A DNA stretch of 48,970 bases, taken from the NCBI GenBank assembly GCA_002731275.1, contig PCBK01000166.1, forward strand, positions 1-48,970. Reading direction: 5' to 3'. The notes beneath the pieces are model-generated. The model was not told the DNA's origin. It did no database searches and was given only the letters and a program-made list of their open reading frames with translations. This document shows positions 16,653 through 25,441 of the stretch, piece after piece; position 1 is the stretch's first letter, and every line of letters starts with the position of its first letter. Source of the stretch: Deltaproteobacteria bacterium (lineage in GTDB: Bacteria > Myxococcota_C > UBA6777). The position numbers were made by a program, and so were the translations under genes.

Positions 16653-17914
16653 CAACCATCATCGACCTGACCATCGCAGTCATCATCTTGTTTGTTCCCA
16701 CATATCTCCGCTTTGGGCTGCACTTCTCCGACACATGTTCCCCACTTACCAGCCGCACATGATTGTTTTCCAGCCGTACAAATCCCCAGCCCCAATGTCC
16801 CCGTTGGACCTTCATAACAGAAGCGCTCTTTGATGTCTTCGTCGACCTTGCCGTCACAATTGTCATCTTTTCCATTGCAGTCTTCGACGCCTGGAATGAT
16901 CTCGTTTTGACAGGCCAACCACGCGCCATCTTTGCACGTCTGTGTTCCGCTCTTGCACACCCCAACACACTTGTAGGTGCCATCTGATTGTTTTGTACAG
17001 CCCGATGTGCTGGTGTAACAGATACGACTGAGTGCCGCTCCAGTGTCAGGTTCATCGGTCTTTCCATCACAATCATCATCGAGCCCATTGCATTCCTCTT
17101 TGGCAGGCTCAGTCGCGTTCTCACACGTCGTGACGTAATACCCATCTGCGCCACAACGACGAATCCCTGCCTTACAGGTCCCTGTACACTCGAACGTCTT
17201 GCCCTTTTGCACACACCCCTGGCTGGCCTTGTAACAAGGCAAGGCATCCCCAGGCTGGCAACGAGTCTCACGACATCCCTCGATTCCCTCGTCCACTTGG
17301 CCATCACAATCATCGTCAATCACATTGCATGTCTCCGTCCCAGGCAGGACACTCCCCTGACAGGCTCCCCACGTCCCCTTCTCCGTACACTGCTGGCTGC
17401 CAGCTTTACACGGTCCTTTTCCCACGGTCCCGTCAGGTCCGGTGTAGCACTCTCTCGTCATCCCCGGTTTACAGACATCTGCACAATCACTGTCCGCGAG
17501 ATCAGTGAGCCCATCACAGTCGTTGTCCTCACCGTCCAGACAAAGCTCACCGCCTCTCTCCTCGGAGGTCTTGGGAGGCTTACAATCCCCCCACCGGAGA
17601 CCTTCGACGACGCCAGCGTCGAGACAAACTCGTAACCCCTGCTTACAGGCATCGATGTACTGTGAAGGCTGCAATGGACACACACCAAATTGTCCGGGTG
17701 TCTTACACGACTCCCGCTCGGACGCCTTACACACACCTTCTTCGCACGACCCGGCGTACAGAAGATTGTTGCACTCACATGGCTTTGTACACGCAAACCC
17801 ATTGGGATCTGCTGTATCATCGCTCATATCTCCCTCGCAGGGGGGACGAGATGCACACCCCACGACGGCCCCAAACAACACACAAAGAAACAACATACGA
17901 AGAGAGACGAACAT
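16649..17914 (-). CDS. MopE-like cysteine-rich putative lipoprotein
   Basis: 421 residues from the ATG at 17914 (GGGAG 8 bases upstream), which starts directly at a lipoprotein signal (MFVSLRMLFLCVLFGAVVGC, lipobox VVGC); longer starts upstream would bury it. The mature part is Cys-rich with repeats of the C-x3-DDDCDGxxDE type (CLDGEDNDCDGLTD, CNVIDDDCDGQVDE, CNGLDDDCDGKTDE, CNGKDDNCDGKVDE, and one at the C-terminus). These are separated by segments such as CYTGPDGTVGKGPCKAGSQ. The Asp clusters suggest calcium binding. Such repeats occur in surface proteins of Myxococcota and in the methanotroph MopE. Likely an outer-membrane-anchored surface protein with many disulfides. Related in style to the proteins at 21986-23779 and 44626-45627. 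Confidence 0.85.
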   Translation of the reverse strand: MFVSLRMLFLCVLFGAVVGCASRPPCEGDMSDDTADPNGFACTKPCECNNLLYAGSCEEGVCKASERESCKTPGQFGVCPLQPSQYIDACKQGLRVCLDAGVVEGLRWGDCKPPKTSEERGGELCLDGEDNDCDGLTDLADSDCADVCKPGMTRECYTGPDGTVGKGPCKAGSQQCTEKGTWGACQGSVLPGTETCNVIDDDCDGQVDEGIEGCRETRCQPGDALPCYKASQGCVQKGKTFECTGTCKAGIRRCGADGYYVTTCENATEPAKEECNGLDDDCDGKTDEPDTGAALSRICYTSTSGCTKQSDGTYKCVGVCKSGTQTCKDGAWLACQNEIIPGVEDCNGKDDNCDGKVDEDIKERFCYEGPTGTLGLGICTAGKQSCAAGKWGTCVGEVQPKAEICGNKQDDDCDGQVDDGC

Positions 17915-18068
17915 CAACCTTTCTCCCAATTCATCGAACATCAAAGCATACACAAGGTCCACAAATGCCCCCATCATACCGCAAAAGCACGTCATCGAAA
18001 AGATGAACCCCCTTCCCCAAATGAGTGCCCTTCTATTACCATACCCAAAACAAGCACAAGGAGCACAC

Positions 18069-18656
18069 ATGACAACGCCGACAATCAGGAACATCCAGTC
18101 ACTGAGAGACTACCTTTACAGACACCCCGCTCCCTCCTACCAACAACAACAGGCGCTGTTACACGAGTTGAGACAGTGGGCCAAAGAGGTCTCCTCCGAG
18201 GATGACCTGGCGTTTATCATCAGTTACATCCGAGCGCACGCCCCTGTCTACCTTGAATCACTCATCCATCACATGCGCCCAGAGACCTTCTCAGTGTCCG
18301 ACGAAGAGATCCAAGAAGAGCTCTTTGTGTATGCACCTGACGAGACAGCCTACCACCAAGAGTTTGTCGGGACGATCTGGCGAGAAGACATCGAAGGCAG
18401 CGATCCCGATCTCGTCTTTGTCCACTTCCTCGAAGATGGTACCTTTGAGTATAACTACGATCATCCCGATGAATTCGATGACCGACGACATCCCTGGTTC
18501 ATCAAGAATGGACAACTCTTCCTCAACTGGAACCAGGGGTTTTGTATCGACAGTTTTCCTCTGCCAGGAACACCAAGAGATGAATTGGTCGGGGTACAGA
18601 GTGTGAAGACGAAGATCATCTACTTCACGAAGATACGGGGATCACAGGAGGAATAA
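18069..18656 (+). CDS. Conserved-looking protein of unknown function
   Basis: 195 residues. The ATG at 18069 has AAGGAG five bases upstream; the long open frame before it lies over the promoter side of the divergent MopE-like gene and is not used. I do not recognise a family. The N-terminal half is helical and charged (SLRDYLYRHPAP, LLHELRQWAKEVSSEDDL); the C-terminal half looks beta-rich with aromatic residues (DLVFVHFLEDGTFEYNYDH, PWFIKNGQLFLNWNQ), as in small lipocalin-like or DUF-type sensor folds. There is no signal peptide or membrane helix, so it is cytoplasmic. It ends 26 bp before the convergent zinc-ribbon gene. Confidence 0.7.
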   Translation: MTTPTIRNIQSLRDYLYRHPAPSYQQQQALLHELRQWAKEVSSEDDLAFIISYIRAHAPVYLESLIHHMRPETFSVSDEEIQEELFVYAPDETAYHQEFVGTIWREDIEGSDPDLVFVHFLEDGTFEYNYDHPDEFDDRRHPWFIKNGQLFLNWNQGFCIDSFPLPGTPRDELVGVQSVKTKIIYFTKIRGSQEE

Positions 18657-18682
18657 GGGGCGGTATTGGGGAGGGTGAAGGT

Positions 18683-20326
18683 TCAGGGCTCTGTTCGCTT
18701 ACAGAACGTGTAGCATCTCGCTTTGGCACGTCGATATTTACGGTATCTTCGATAGATACGATAGCACTTTCTGCGACAATACTTTTTGCAGCGGTACAGA
18801 CATCGCCTACGTCTTCGCCCTCTTTTGCGCTTACAACGTCGACAACAAGAGACCTTTCTGGAGAAGGCACGGCAGGCTTTGTAACAACGTTTGCGTGCAT
18901 AACGACTTCTGAGCTTTCGACAAGAGCGATAGCAAGTCTTCTTCGAGAATGTCGGCGTCTCAGGACGACGTTCAGGAGGTTTTCGCGTCGCAGCCTTTAC
19001 TTTACGAGCGTCAGGTGTCGACGGTGTTGCGGATTTGGGGGCGGCCTGTTTTTGTGCTTCTTGTTTGATCACAGGAGGCTCTTTGGGCGGCATCACGTAG
19101 CGTTTGCTACATGAGCGATAGCAGCGAGAGCGGCGTTTCCGGTAGCGTCTTCGGCGATAGCGACGTCGACATCGACGGTAGCATCGCTTACGCCTGCGGT
19201 AATTGCGCTTGCGAACATGTGAGACCGTGCTGAGATACCCGGCTTTGGCGGCTTCTGTTTGGGGGGCAGCAAAATAGGCCCGTGAATACCGCACGAATGC
19301 CGCGATAAATTTGCGCTTCCTTTTGAGTTTGTCCGCTTCTTGAAGGAGTGGTTGGATGTAGGTGCTTTGTAGCTTTGTTTGCAGCGCACTCGCGCGTTTG
19401 GAGGCGAGTGTGTCAGGTGTGACCTTTCTCAGGAGGGCACCGACCTTCAAAAATGCTTTGTCTTCAAAAGCCTTCTCAGCCTTGCGAAAGAGCCCCATCG
19501 CGGTCTCTTCTTTGTCGAGCTTCGTGAGCTGTTGCTTGGCCTCGGCTTGCTGGCCTTCGTCTTTGGCGTAGTTGGAGACCTCTTTGAACAAAGAGCGGGC
19601 TTGTGTCCACTTTCGCTCTTCGAAGTAAGTGTTGGCCTTTGTGAGCATAACCTTGGCCTTCTCGACAGAGAGACCAGTCCGCTGCACAGCGCCGTTGATG
19701 TCGGCGTTATCAGACTTTCCATCAGGAAAAAACAGCATCGTGAGGATAAACAGACCAAACAGCACGAGGATCACACTCGTCCCCATCAACCAGGAAGGAA
19801 CACCACGTGGCTGGTATGCATCATCAGCGAAAGGATCGACGACTTGAAAGGGTTCCGCGTCGGAGAGTGGATCCGTCCAGTCGATCCCCCCAGCGTCGTT
19901 GGAGGGTGGATTGGGCTGCATATTCATCGGTGGCAGCCCTGGTTGCTGTGGCATGGGAAGAGGGAGCGGTTGCGAGCCTCCAGGAGGAACAGTGACGTGA
20001 TGTTGAGGTCGGTGTTCAGTCGTCTCCTCACCAGACAAGGCAATGTCGGCCTTTGGTGACACAAACTCGATTGTCGAACCAGGCGACTTGACAGAGAGGC
20101 TTCCATTAAAGGCAGCCTCAAACTCCGCGACGGAGGTAGAAGGCAGCGAGCCGTGTGAGCTTGTGCCTGGATGCGCTTGCGAAGGGTCTGGCATATTCCC
20201 TCCGTGCTCTGTCACATGATATGAGCTTGTCTGCTCATGCCCAGGTAGATGATGTTGGAACCCACAGTGGGGACAAAGAGCCGCCCCCTTAGGCATGACG
20301 TTACCACATTGATGACACAGATTCAC
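18683..20326 (-). CDS. Zinc-ribbon membrane protein with Arg/Tyr/Cys-rich C-terminus
   Basis: 547 residues if started at the GTG at 20326 (MNLCHQCGN), which puts the zinc ribbon at the extreme N-terminus as usual; the frame is open to a TTG at 20383. Order: zinc ribbon (CHQCG..CPHCG, residues 4-22); a Pro/Gln/Ser-rich region; one membrane helix (SWLMGTSVILVLFGLFIL, about 175-200); a TPR-like helical domain (AKVMLTKANTYFEERKW, AEKAFEDKAFLKVGALL); then two very basic blocks with CYRxC motifs (CYRRC, CYRSC, CYRSC, CYKAC, CCRRC, CYTFC) embedded in long Arg/Tyr/Lys runs, split by a Pro/Ala/Lys linker. If the ribbon is cytoplasmic, the basic tail would be periplasmic. I know no family with this tail. 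It could bind nucleic acid, lipopolysaccharide, peptidoglycan or metals. Confidence 0.75.
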   Translation of the reverse strand: MNLCHQCGNVMPKGAALCPHCGFQHHLPGHEQTSSYHVTEHGGNMPDPSQAHPGTSSHGSLPSTSVAEFEAAFNGSLSVKSPGSTIEFVSPKADIALSGEETTEHRPQHHVTVPPGGSQPLPLPMPQQPGLPPMNMQPNPPSNDAGGIDWTDPLSDAEPFQVVDPFADDAYQPRGVPSWLMGTSVILVLFGLFILTMLFFPDGKSDNADINGAVQRTGLSVEKAKVMLTKANTYFEERKWTQARSLFKEVSNYAKDEGQQAEAKQQLTKLDKEETAMGLFRKAEKAFEDKAFLKVGALLRKVTPDTLASKRASALQTKLQSTYIQPLLQEADKLKRKRKFIAAFVRYSRAYFAAPQTEAAKAGYLSTVSHVRKRNYRRRKRCYRRCRRRYRRRRYRKRRSRCYRSCSKRYVMPPKEPPVIKQEAQKQAAPKSATPSTPDARKVKAATRKPPERRPETPTFSKKTCYRSCRKLRSRYARKRCYKACRAFSRKVSCCRRCKRKRGRRRRRCLYRCKKYCRRKCYRIYRRYRKYRRAKARCYTFCKRTEP

Positions 20327-20482
20327 CGCGTTCGATGCTCCAGCAAAAATAGAGAGGATGAGGTCGCCTCCATGACAACCCAATCTTTTGAATCAAGACC
20401 GGCACAAGGCCTTTGCAGGCAAGGAGATACCACAATCCATTACAAACATCAAAAAGATTTTTTTTGAATTGTAATCTTTAAC

Positions 20483-20511
20483 TTTGCCTTTGGAATCGAG
20501 CGTGGTATGCT
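20483..20511 (+). promoter_or_regulatory. Candidate promoter of the Cys-rich lipoprotein gene
   Basis: TTTGCC (20483-20488) and TATGCT (20506-20511), exactly 17 bp apart, ending 95 bp before the ATG at 20607. Confidence 0.4.
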
Positions 20512-20606
20512 GGGAACTTCTATACAGGAACGAAGCAAAAAAGACCACCTTCACGGTGGTGAAAGCACCAACACACAGTTGATAGATGGATAAAAAGGAA
20601 AGAATC

Positions 20607-21839
20607 ATGCGCAAGAATGAAACCACCAATCGCTCCCGCGCCAAACTGATCGTTTGTATATCAGTGATAGGTGCGCTTTTGTCTCTGTGGATGGTTGAGG
20701 GCTGCTCCCCTGGTGTTCGCCCTGGCCAAGAAAAGACAATCACAGAAAATACGAACAACACAGATGGTGGTGTCACAGATAAGACGACAACCAATCCAGA
20801 TACAACGACGACACCTGATAAGACAACCACACCGGACAATCCCCCCGTCAAAGAAGAACCTCCCAAGGAGCCCAAGCCAGAGGAGCTGTGTTCCACACTC
20901 TTCACCTGTATCCAGCGTGACTGTAAGGCTCCAGCGACACGAGACTGTATCACAACTTGCGGTAATACACTCCAGGGCACCGGAAAGACCCATTGGCAAG
21001 CCCTCGACACCTGCCTGACCACCAACTGCGCGAGCTGTACGGATGGACAATGCCTGCAAAACTGCACGGCTGCCAACTGCGCCAAAGAGTGGTTGACCTG
21101 CGCGGCCAACGACGGAAATGGTCAAGAGACTTGTGAACAAATGAGCCAATGTGTCGATCAATGTCCATCTGGCGCAGAAGGCTGTAAAGCGTCTTGTATC
21201 CAAAAAGGAAACGCCGCTGCACACACGGAATACCAAGCGATCCTCACATGTCAGGGACAAACCAAACAAGGAAACGGTGGCGATGCCGAATACATCGCAT
21301 GCTACGAAAAGACCCTCGCGTGCGCCTGCCCCAACGACAAACCGGGCACAGGACAAAAAGTATGTAAAGACTACATCGGGTGTATCGGTGCTTGTACGGA
21401 CACAGACTCCTGCTGTATCGCCAAATGTCGCGCAGAGCTCGTCGCAGCAGATGTCGCCAAGGCCGACAAATTCACAACTTGTGTCGTCAAAAACTGCGAA
21501 GGACAGTGCCAACCCAACGACAAAGCCTGTAGCGACCAGTGTGTCCTTCAAAACTGTAACGACGACCTCGTCGCATGTTCTTGCCCTGGAGTCGGTCAAC
21601 CAGGCACAGGAAGTGGCAAATGTGGAGCGGGATTACAATGTGTCGACAAATGTGGTGATGACATCTGTTGTATCGCCACGTGTACCGCGAACATGTCCTC
21701 TTCTTCCTATAAAAAATTCGAAGAGGTCAGCAAATGTCTCCCCAAATGTGGATGCCAAAACAACGACAAGTCCTGCTTTGAGACATGCCTGACCCAAGGA
21801 AAGTGCAGCTCCGAAGCGCTCAAGTGCACACTCGGCTGA
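20607..21839 (+). CDS. Cysteine-rich putative lipoprotein of unknown function
   Basis: 410 residues. The ATG at 20607 has AAGGAA six bases upstream; an in-frame ATG at 20586 is less well placed. Lipoprotein signal ending in WMVEGC, then a Thr/Asn/Pro-rich spacer (DKTTTNPDTTTTPDKTTTPD) very like that of the copper-monooxygenase lipoprotein at 5820. The remainder holds about 40 Cys in imperfect modules of roughly 35-45 residues (LCSTLFTCIQRDCK..DCITTCG; CEQMSQCVDQCP; CKDYIGCIGACTDTDSCC). The modules look like helical pairs stapled by disulfides, each built from C-x3-C or C-x2-C couples. Surface-exposed, disulfide-rich; function unknown. It is followed on the same strand by another Cys-rich lipoprotein gene with its own promoter candidate. 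Confidence 0.8.
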   Translation: MRKNETTNRSRAKLIVCISVIGALLSLWMVEGCSPGVRPGQEKTITENTNNTDGGVTDKTTTNPDTTTTPDKTTTPDNPPVKEEPPKEPKPEELCSTLFTCIQRDCKAPATRDCITTCGNTLQGTGKTHWQALDTCLTTNCASCTDGQCLQNCTAANCAKEWLTCAANDGNGQETCEQMSQCVDQCPSGAEGCKASCIQKGNAAAHTEYQAILTCQGQTKQGNGGDAEYIACYEKTLACACPNDKPGTGQKVCKDYIGCIGACTDTDSCCIAKCRAELVAADVAKADKFTTCVVKNCEGQCQPNDKACSDQCVLQNCNDDLVACSCPGVGQPGTGSGKCGAGLQCVDKCGDDICCIATCTANMSSSSYKKFEEVSKCLPKCGCQNNDKSCFETCLTQGKCSSEALKCTLG

Positions 21840-21921
21840 GACCTTCTTCCTCCGACACCATCTCTTCTTTTGGACCTCCCCCAACACCATCTTCTAGGTC
21901 GCCATCACGACATAAGGCTCA

Positions 21922-21949
21922 TTGTCTTTTCTTACAGTGTGCGTATACT
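21922..21949 (+). promoter_or_regulatory. Candidate promoter of the 21986 gene
   Basis: TTGTCT (21922-21927) and TATACT (21944-21949) separated by 16 bp, 36 bp before the ATG at 21986. Confidence 0.4.
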
Positions 21950-21985
21950 TTGGGTGCATATTTGAATGATTCGAGAGGATGTACC

Positions 21986-23779
21986 ATGACCTTTGTCTTC
22001 ACTCCACCACAACAAACACACACGCCTGCCAGGAGAAAGGCGCGTCACACTGTGCTTTGGTGTTTTGGTTGGTTGTTTGTGAGTTTATTGTTGATTCCCT
22101 CAGCTTGTGTGAGACCAGAGCTTCAATGTATCGATGACACAGAGTGTCCAAAGAGCGCATTCCCCCGTTGTGTAGGTGGTATGTGTCGAGAGTGTCGTAC
22201 GAGCAGTGACTGTATCTTTGGCAACGGCTGTGACGCTTGGGGATACTGCTCCCTGCGCAAAGACGGTGGTGGTGTACCAGATATCAAGTGTATCGATGGC
22301 GAGAAAAAGACTTGCTACGAAGGGCCTTCTGGGACACAGGGCATTGGGACATGTCGAGCCGGTGTGAGGACCTGTGCAAGTGGTCGCTTTGGTCCATGTC
22401 TCGGCCAAATCCTTCCACAAGCCGAGACATGTGATACCAAAGACAACAATTGTAACGGTCTCAAAGACGAAAACATCGACAACTGCTGTGAAAACGGCAA
22501 GACGAGAGCTTGCGGTGAGGACACAGGGGAGTGTCAAAAAGGCACCCAAACTTGCGCTGGCGGCACGTGGGGACAATGTACCGGAGGTGTCGAGAAGAAA
22601 AAAGAGCTTTGCAACGACAAAGACGACGACTGTGATGGACAGATCGACGAGGACTTTCCCGGTAAAAATGACGCCTGCTCCAAAGAACAAAATGGCTGCA
22701 AAGTCAGTGGAATCTTCCACTGTCTGAAAGATGGTTCTAAACTCTTTTGTGATGCGCAATTTAGCTGCGCAGACCGCAACTGCGATGGACTCGCCTGTGA
22801 TGCCAACGGAAAACTCTGTCAGGGTGGTCGATGCACCTGCCCCAACAACAGCGGCGTAGAGGTCAACTGCACGGACGGCAAAGACAACGACTGTGACGGC
22901 AAAAAGGACTGTGAAGACGAAGACTGTCGCAACCAACCTTGTAACGACGGAGAGCTCTGCACCAAAGACGACGTCTGCACAGGAGGTGTCTGCAAAGGAC
23001 AGACGTTCACGTGCAAAAGCGACGCCTGCACACAAAGAAAATGTGACGGCAGCGCGTGCATCGAGATCGTCCAAAAAAACAAAGCTTGTGATGACAACAA
23101 CGACTGCACTTACGACGATGTATGCGACGATACAGGCGCTTGCAAAGGTAAAACCGTCACCTGTAAACCCGAAGAGGCATGTATCAAATACAAGTGCAAT
23201 GGCACAAACACCTGCGCGCCTGAGTTCAAAACGAGCACATGTGACGATCAAGACGACTGTACCCATACGGATGTATGCAGTAACGGGATCTGCAAAGGCA
23301 CCAAGATCGAATGCAAAGACGACACGTGTGGTACACGCAAGTGCAACGGGACAGCGACCTGTACGGTCACTCCGCGTAATGAAGGACAGTCCTGTGTCAA
23401 CAACCCCTGCGACACAAGTGTATGTCGTTCGGGCGCTTGTGTCGGCACAGGCTCCGTCGCCGATGGCACCTCGTGTGGGACGGGGATGGGTTGCTGTGGT
23501 GGTAAATGTGTCGACTACACGAGTGATAAGGCAAACTGCGGTGGGTGTGGGATCAAGTGCTCATCAGGGAACAATTGCCACAAACACACCTTTGGCACTG
23601 TCGTGACAGGTCTCTGTGATTGTCTTGCCACCGCAACGTGCAAAGCAAACGGGCAAGGATATACCTGCTGGAAATCCACCCTCGGAAGGGTCTATCGATG
23701 CCACTGTCACGAAAATTCAGATTGTGGTCCAGGCCAAACTTGTATCGATCAAACAGGTTACCACAACTACTGCAAGTAG
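21986..23779 (+). CDS. MopE-like, Cys-rich putative surface lipoprotein
   Basis: 597 residues. The ATG at 21986 has GAGAGGA six bases upstream; the frame is open through the preceding gene's end, but without a better start. A basic N-terminus and hydrophobic helix end in LLIPSAC, a slightly atypical lipobox. Cys-rich modules follow: a small knot (CIDDTECPKSAFPRC), MopE-type calcium-like motifs (CDTKDNNCNGLKDE, CNDKDDDCDGQIDE, CTDGKDNDCDGKKD), then a long run of modules of the type CTKDDVCTGGVCKG, CTYDDVCDDTGACKG and CTHTDVCSNGICKG, ending in GCCGGKCVDY..NCGGCG and a final C-rich knot. Probably a rigid, disulfide-rich outer surface protein of the kind common in Myxococcota. Ligand unknown. Confidence 0.85.
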   Translation: MTFVFTPPQQTHTPARRKARHTVLWCFGWLFVSLLLIPSACVRPELQCIDDTECPKSAFPRCVGGMCRECRTSSDCIFGNGCDAWGYCSLRKDGGGVPDIKCIDGEKKTCYEGPSGTQGIGTCRAGVRTCASGRFGPCLGQILPQAETCDTKDNNCNGLKDENIDNCCENGKTRACGEDTGECQKGTQTCAGGTWGQCTGGVEKKKELCNDKDDDCDGQIDEDFPGKNDACSKEQNGCKVSGIFHCLKDGSKLFCDAQFSCADRNCDGLACDANGKLCQGGRCTCPNNSGVEVNCTDGKDNDCDGKKDCEDEDCRNQPCNDGELCTKDDVCTGGVCKGQTFTCKSDACTQRKCDGSACIEIVQKNKACDDNNDCTYDDVCDDTGACKGKTVTCKPEEACIKYKCNGTNTCAPEFKTSTCDDQDDCTHTDVCSNGICKGTKIECKDDTCGTRKCNGTATCTVTPRNEGQSCVNNPCDTSVCRSGACVGTGSVADGTSCGTGMGCCGGKCVDYTSDKANCGGCGIKCSSGNNCHKHTFGTVVTGLCDCLATATCKANGQGYTCWKSTLGRVYRCHCHENSDCGPGQTCIDQTGYHNYCK

Positions 23780-24052
23780 AATCCTCCCCCCAACACGTGC
23801 CTCCCAACGACATCTTCTCTGGGCCTGTATCCCGACCAAGTTTCCCATTGGGATATGGCATCGTCTCACGACATCCAACATCTCTTCAAAAAATGCCTTG
23901 ACCCTGCCTATGACGACGGATATGTTCGCCTGAACCGAAACAGGTCTACAGACGTTATACAGGTCGGTAGCCAACAGAGAAGGCAGCCCACTTTGGGATA
24001 GAGCGTCCCAACACATGCCTGCCAGTAACCCTTTACCATCGGAGAAACATTG

Positions 24053-25435
24053 ATGAAAACCATGAAGCCGAGCATCCCCAAAGGCACCCGCGACTTTGGC
24101 CCAGAAGAGGTCAACAAACGCAACTATATCTTTGACACAGTCAAGAGCGTCTTTGTCCGGTATGGATTTCATCCCATCGAGACTCCTGCTATGGAGAACC
24201 TCACAACGCTCACAGGCAAATACGGTGAAGAAGGTGACCAGCTCCTGTTCAAAGTCCTCAACAACGGTGATTACCTGCGAAAGGCGGACAAAGACGCCCT
24301 CGCAGCGCTCGACTCAAGCCAACTAACCGCCTCGATCTCCAAACGAGGTCTTCGATACGATCTGACCGTCCCCTTCGCGCGGTTTGTCGTACAACACCAA
24401 AATGACCTGACGTTCCCATTTAAACGATACCAAATCCAACCTGTCTGGCGCGCTGATCGTCCCCAAAAAGGACGTTACCAAGAATTCTATCAGTGCGATG
24501 TCGATGTCATCGGCTCGGACTCGCTGCTCTACGAAGCTGAGCTTGTCCAGATCTACGACGAGGTCTTCAAGGCGCTTGGACTCAAAGTCAAGATCCGCCT
24601 CAACCACCGCAAAATCCTCGAAGGGCTCGCGGACATCTGCGGTATCTCCGATAAACTCACAGACCTCACCATCACAATCGATAAACTCGACAAATTCAAG
24701 AATGGTTGGCAAGGCGCTTGTGAAGAACTCAGTAAACGCGGTATCACCGAGGACAAACACGCACAAATCAAGCAAGTCCTCGACGTCACATCCCTCGACC
24801 AGCTCAAAGACCTCTACGCATCCTCCGAAGTGGGTCAGGCCGGACTCGCAGAGATGGAGAAGGTACACGCTTTCCTCGAAGGATACGACCTACACAACAC
24901 ACTCGCCTTTGACGTGACGCTCGCCCGAGGACTCAGCTACTACACAGGCTGTATCTTCGAAGTTGTAGTCGATACAGACGTCGAAGGGCAAGAGAAGGTG
25001 AAGATGGGAAGTATTGGAGGTGGCGGACGCTACGCGGACCTGACCGGGATCTTTGGTCTCAATGACATGTCAGGTGTCGGTGTATCCTTCGGCGCAGAGA
25101 GAATTTACGACGTGATGGAGGAGCTGTCCCTCTTCCCTGAAGAGACACGTAGCGCCATCCCCAAGATCTTGTTCCTGGCTTTCGACGAAGCGAGTCACAT
25201 GTTCGCCTTCAAACAGGTCACAGCGCTCAGACAAGCAGGTATCAGCGCAGACATCTACCCCGAACCCACGAAGTTCAAGAAGCAGATGAAGTACGCCAAC
25301 GCGCGTGGCTTTTCTCACATCGGTATTATCGGAGAAGACGAGCGAACTGCCGGGAAGATTACGCTCAAAAATATGCAGACGAGTGAGCAAACGTTGCTCT
25401 CACCAGAAGACCTGCTCAAACAACTACAAGACTAA
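24053..25435 (+). CDS. hisS: Histidine-tRNA ligase
   Basis: 460 residues. The ATG at 24053 has GGAG eight bases upstream. It charges tRNA-His with histidine. Class II motifs are present in order: PKGTRDFGPEE near the N-terminus, motif 2 around PVWRADRPQKGRYQEFYQCD, the histidine-specific ARGLSYYTG, and motif 3 around GVSFGAERIYD; an anticodon-binding alpha/beta domain covers about the last 95 residues. The sequence between motifs (KRGLRYDLTVPFARFVVQH, and the insertion LLFKVLNNGDYLRKADKDAL) resembles the form found in Bacteroidetes and eukaryotes more than the short E. coli form (from memory of the family, not from a search). Essential cytoplasmic enzyme. It stands alone on the plus strand and meets the convergent gene 7 bp downstream. 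Confidence 0.96.
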   Translation: MKTMKPSIPKGTRDFGPEEVNKRNYIFDTVKSVFVRYGFHPIETPAMENLTTLTGKYGEEGDQLLFKVLNNGDYLRKADKDALAALDSSQLTASISKRGLRYDLTVPFARFVVQHQNDLTFPFKRYQIQPVWRADRPQKGRYQEFYQCDVDVIGSDSLLYEAELVQIYDEVFKALGLKVKIRLNHRKILEGLADICGISDKLTDLTITIDKLDKFKNGWQGACEELSKRGITEDKHAQIKQVLDVTSLDQLKDLYASSEVGQAGLAEMEKVHAFLEGYDLHNTLAFDVTLARGLSYYTGCIFEVVVDTDVEGQEKVKMGSIGGGGRYADLTGIFGLNDMSGVGVSFGAERIYDVMEELSLFPEETRSAIPKILFLAFDEASHMFAFKQVTALRQAGISADIYPEPTKFKKQMKYANARGFSHIGIIGEDERTAGKITLKNMQTSEQTLLSPEDLLKQLQD

Positions 25436-25441
25436 GACATC

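Noticed and set aside
17505-18068. N-terminal extension of the gene at 18069
   Set aside because: It lies antisense to the start and signal peptide of the MopE-like gene and lacks a ribosome site; AAGGAG marks the ATG at 18069.
23780-24052. T-box or other leader upstream of hisS
   Set aside because: I looked for a specifier stem, T-box core and terminator and found none.
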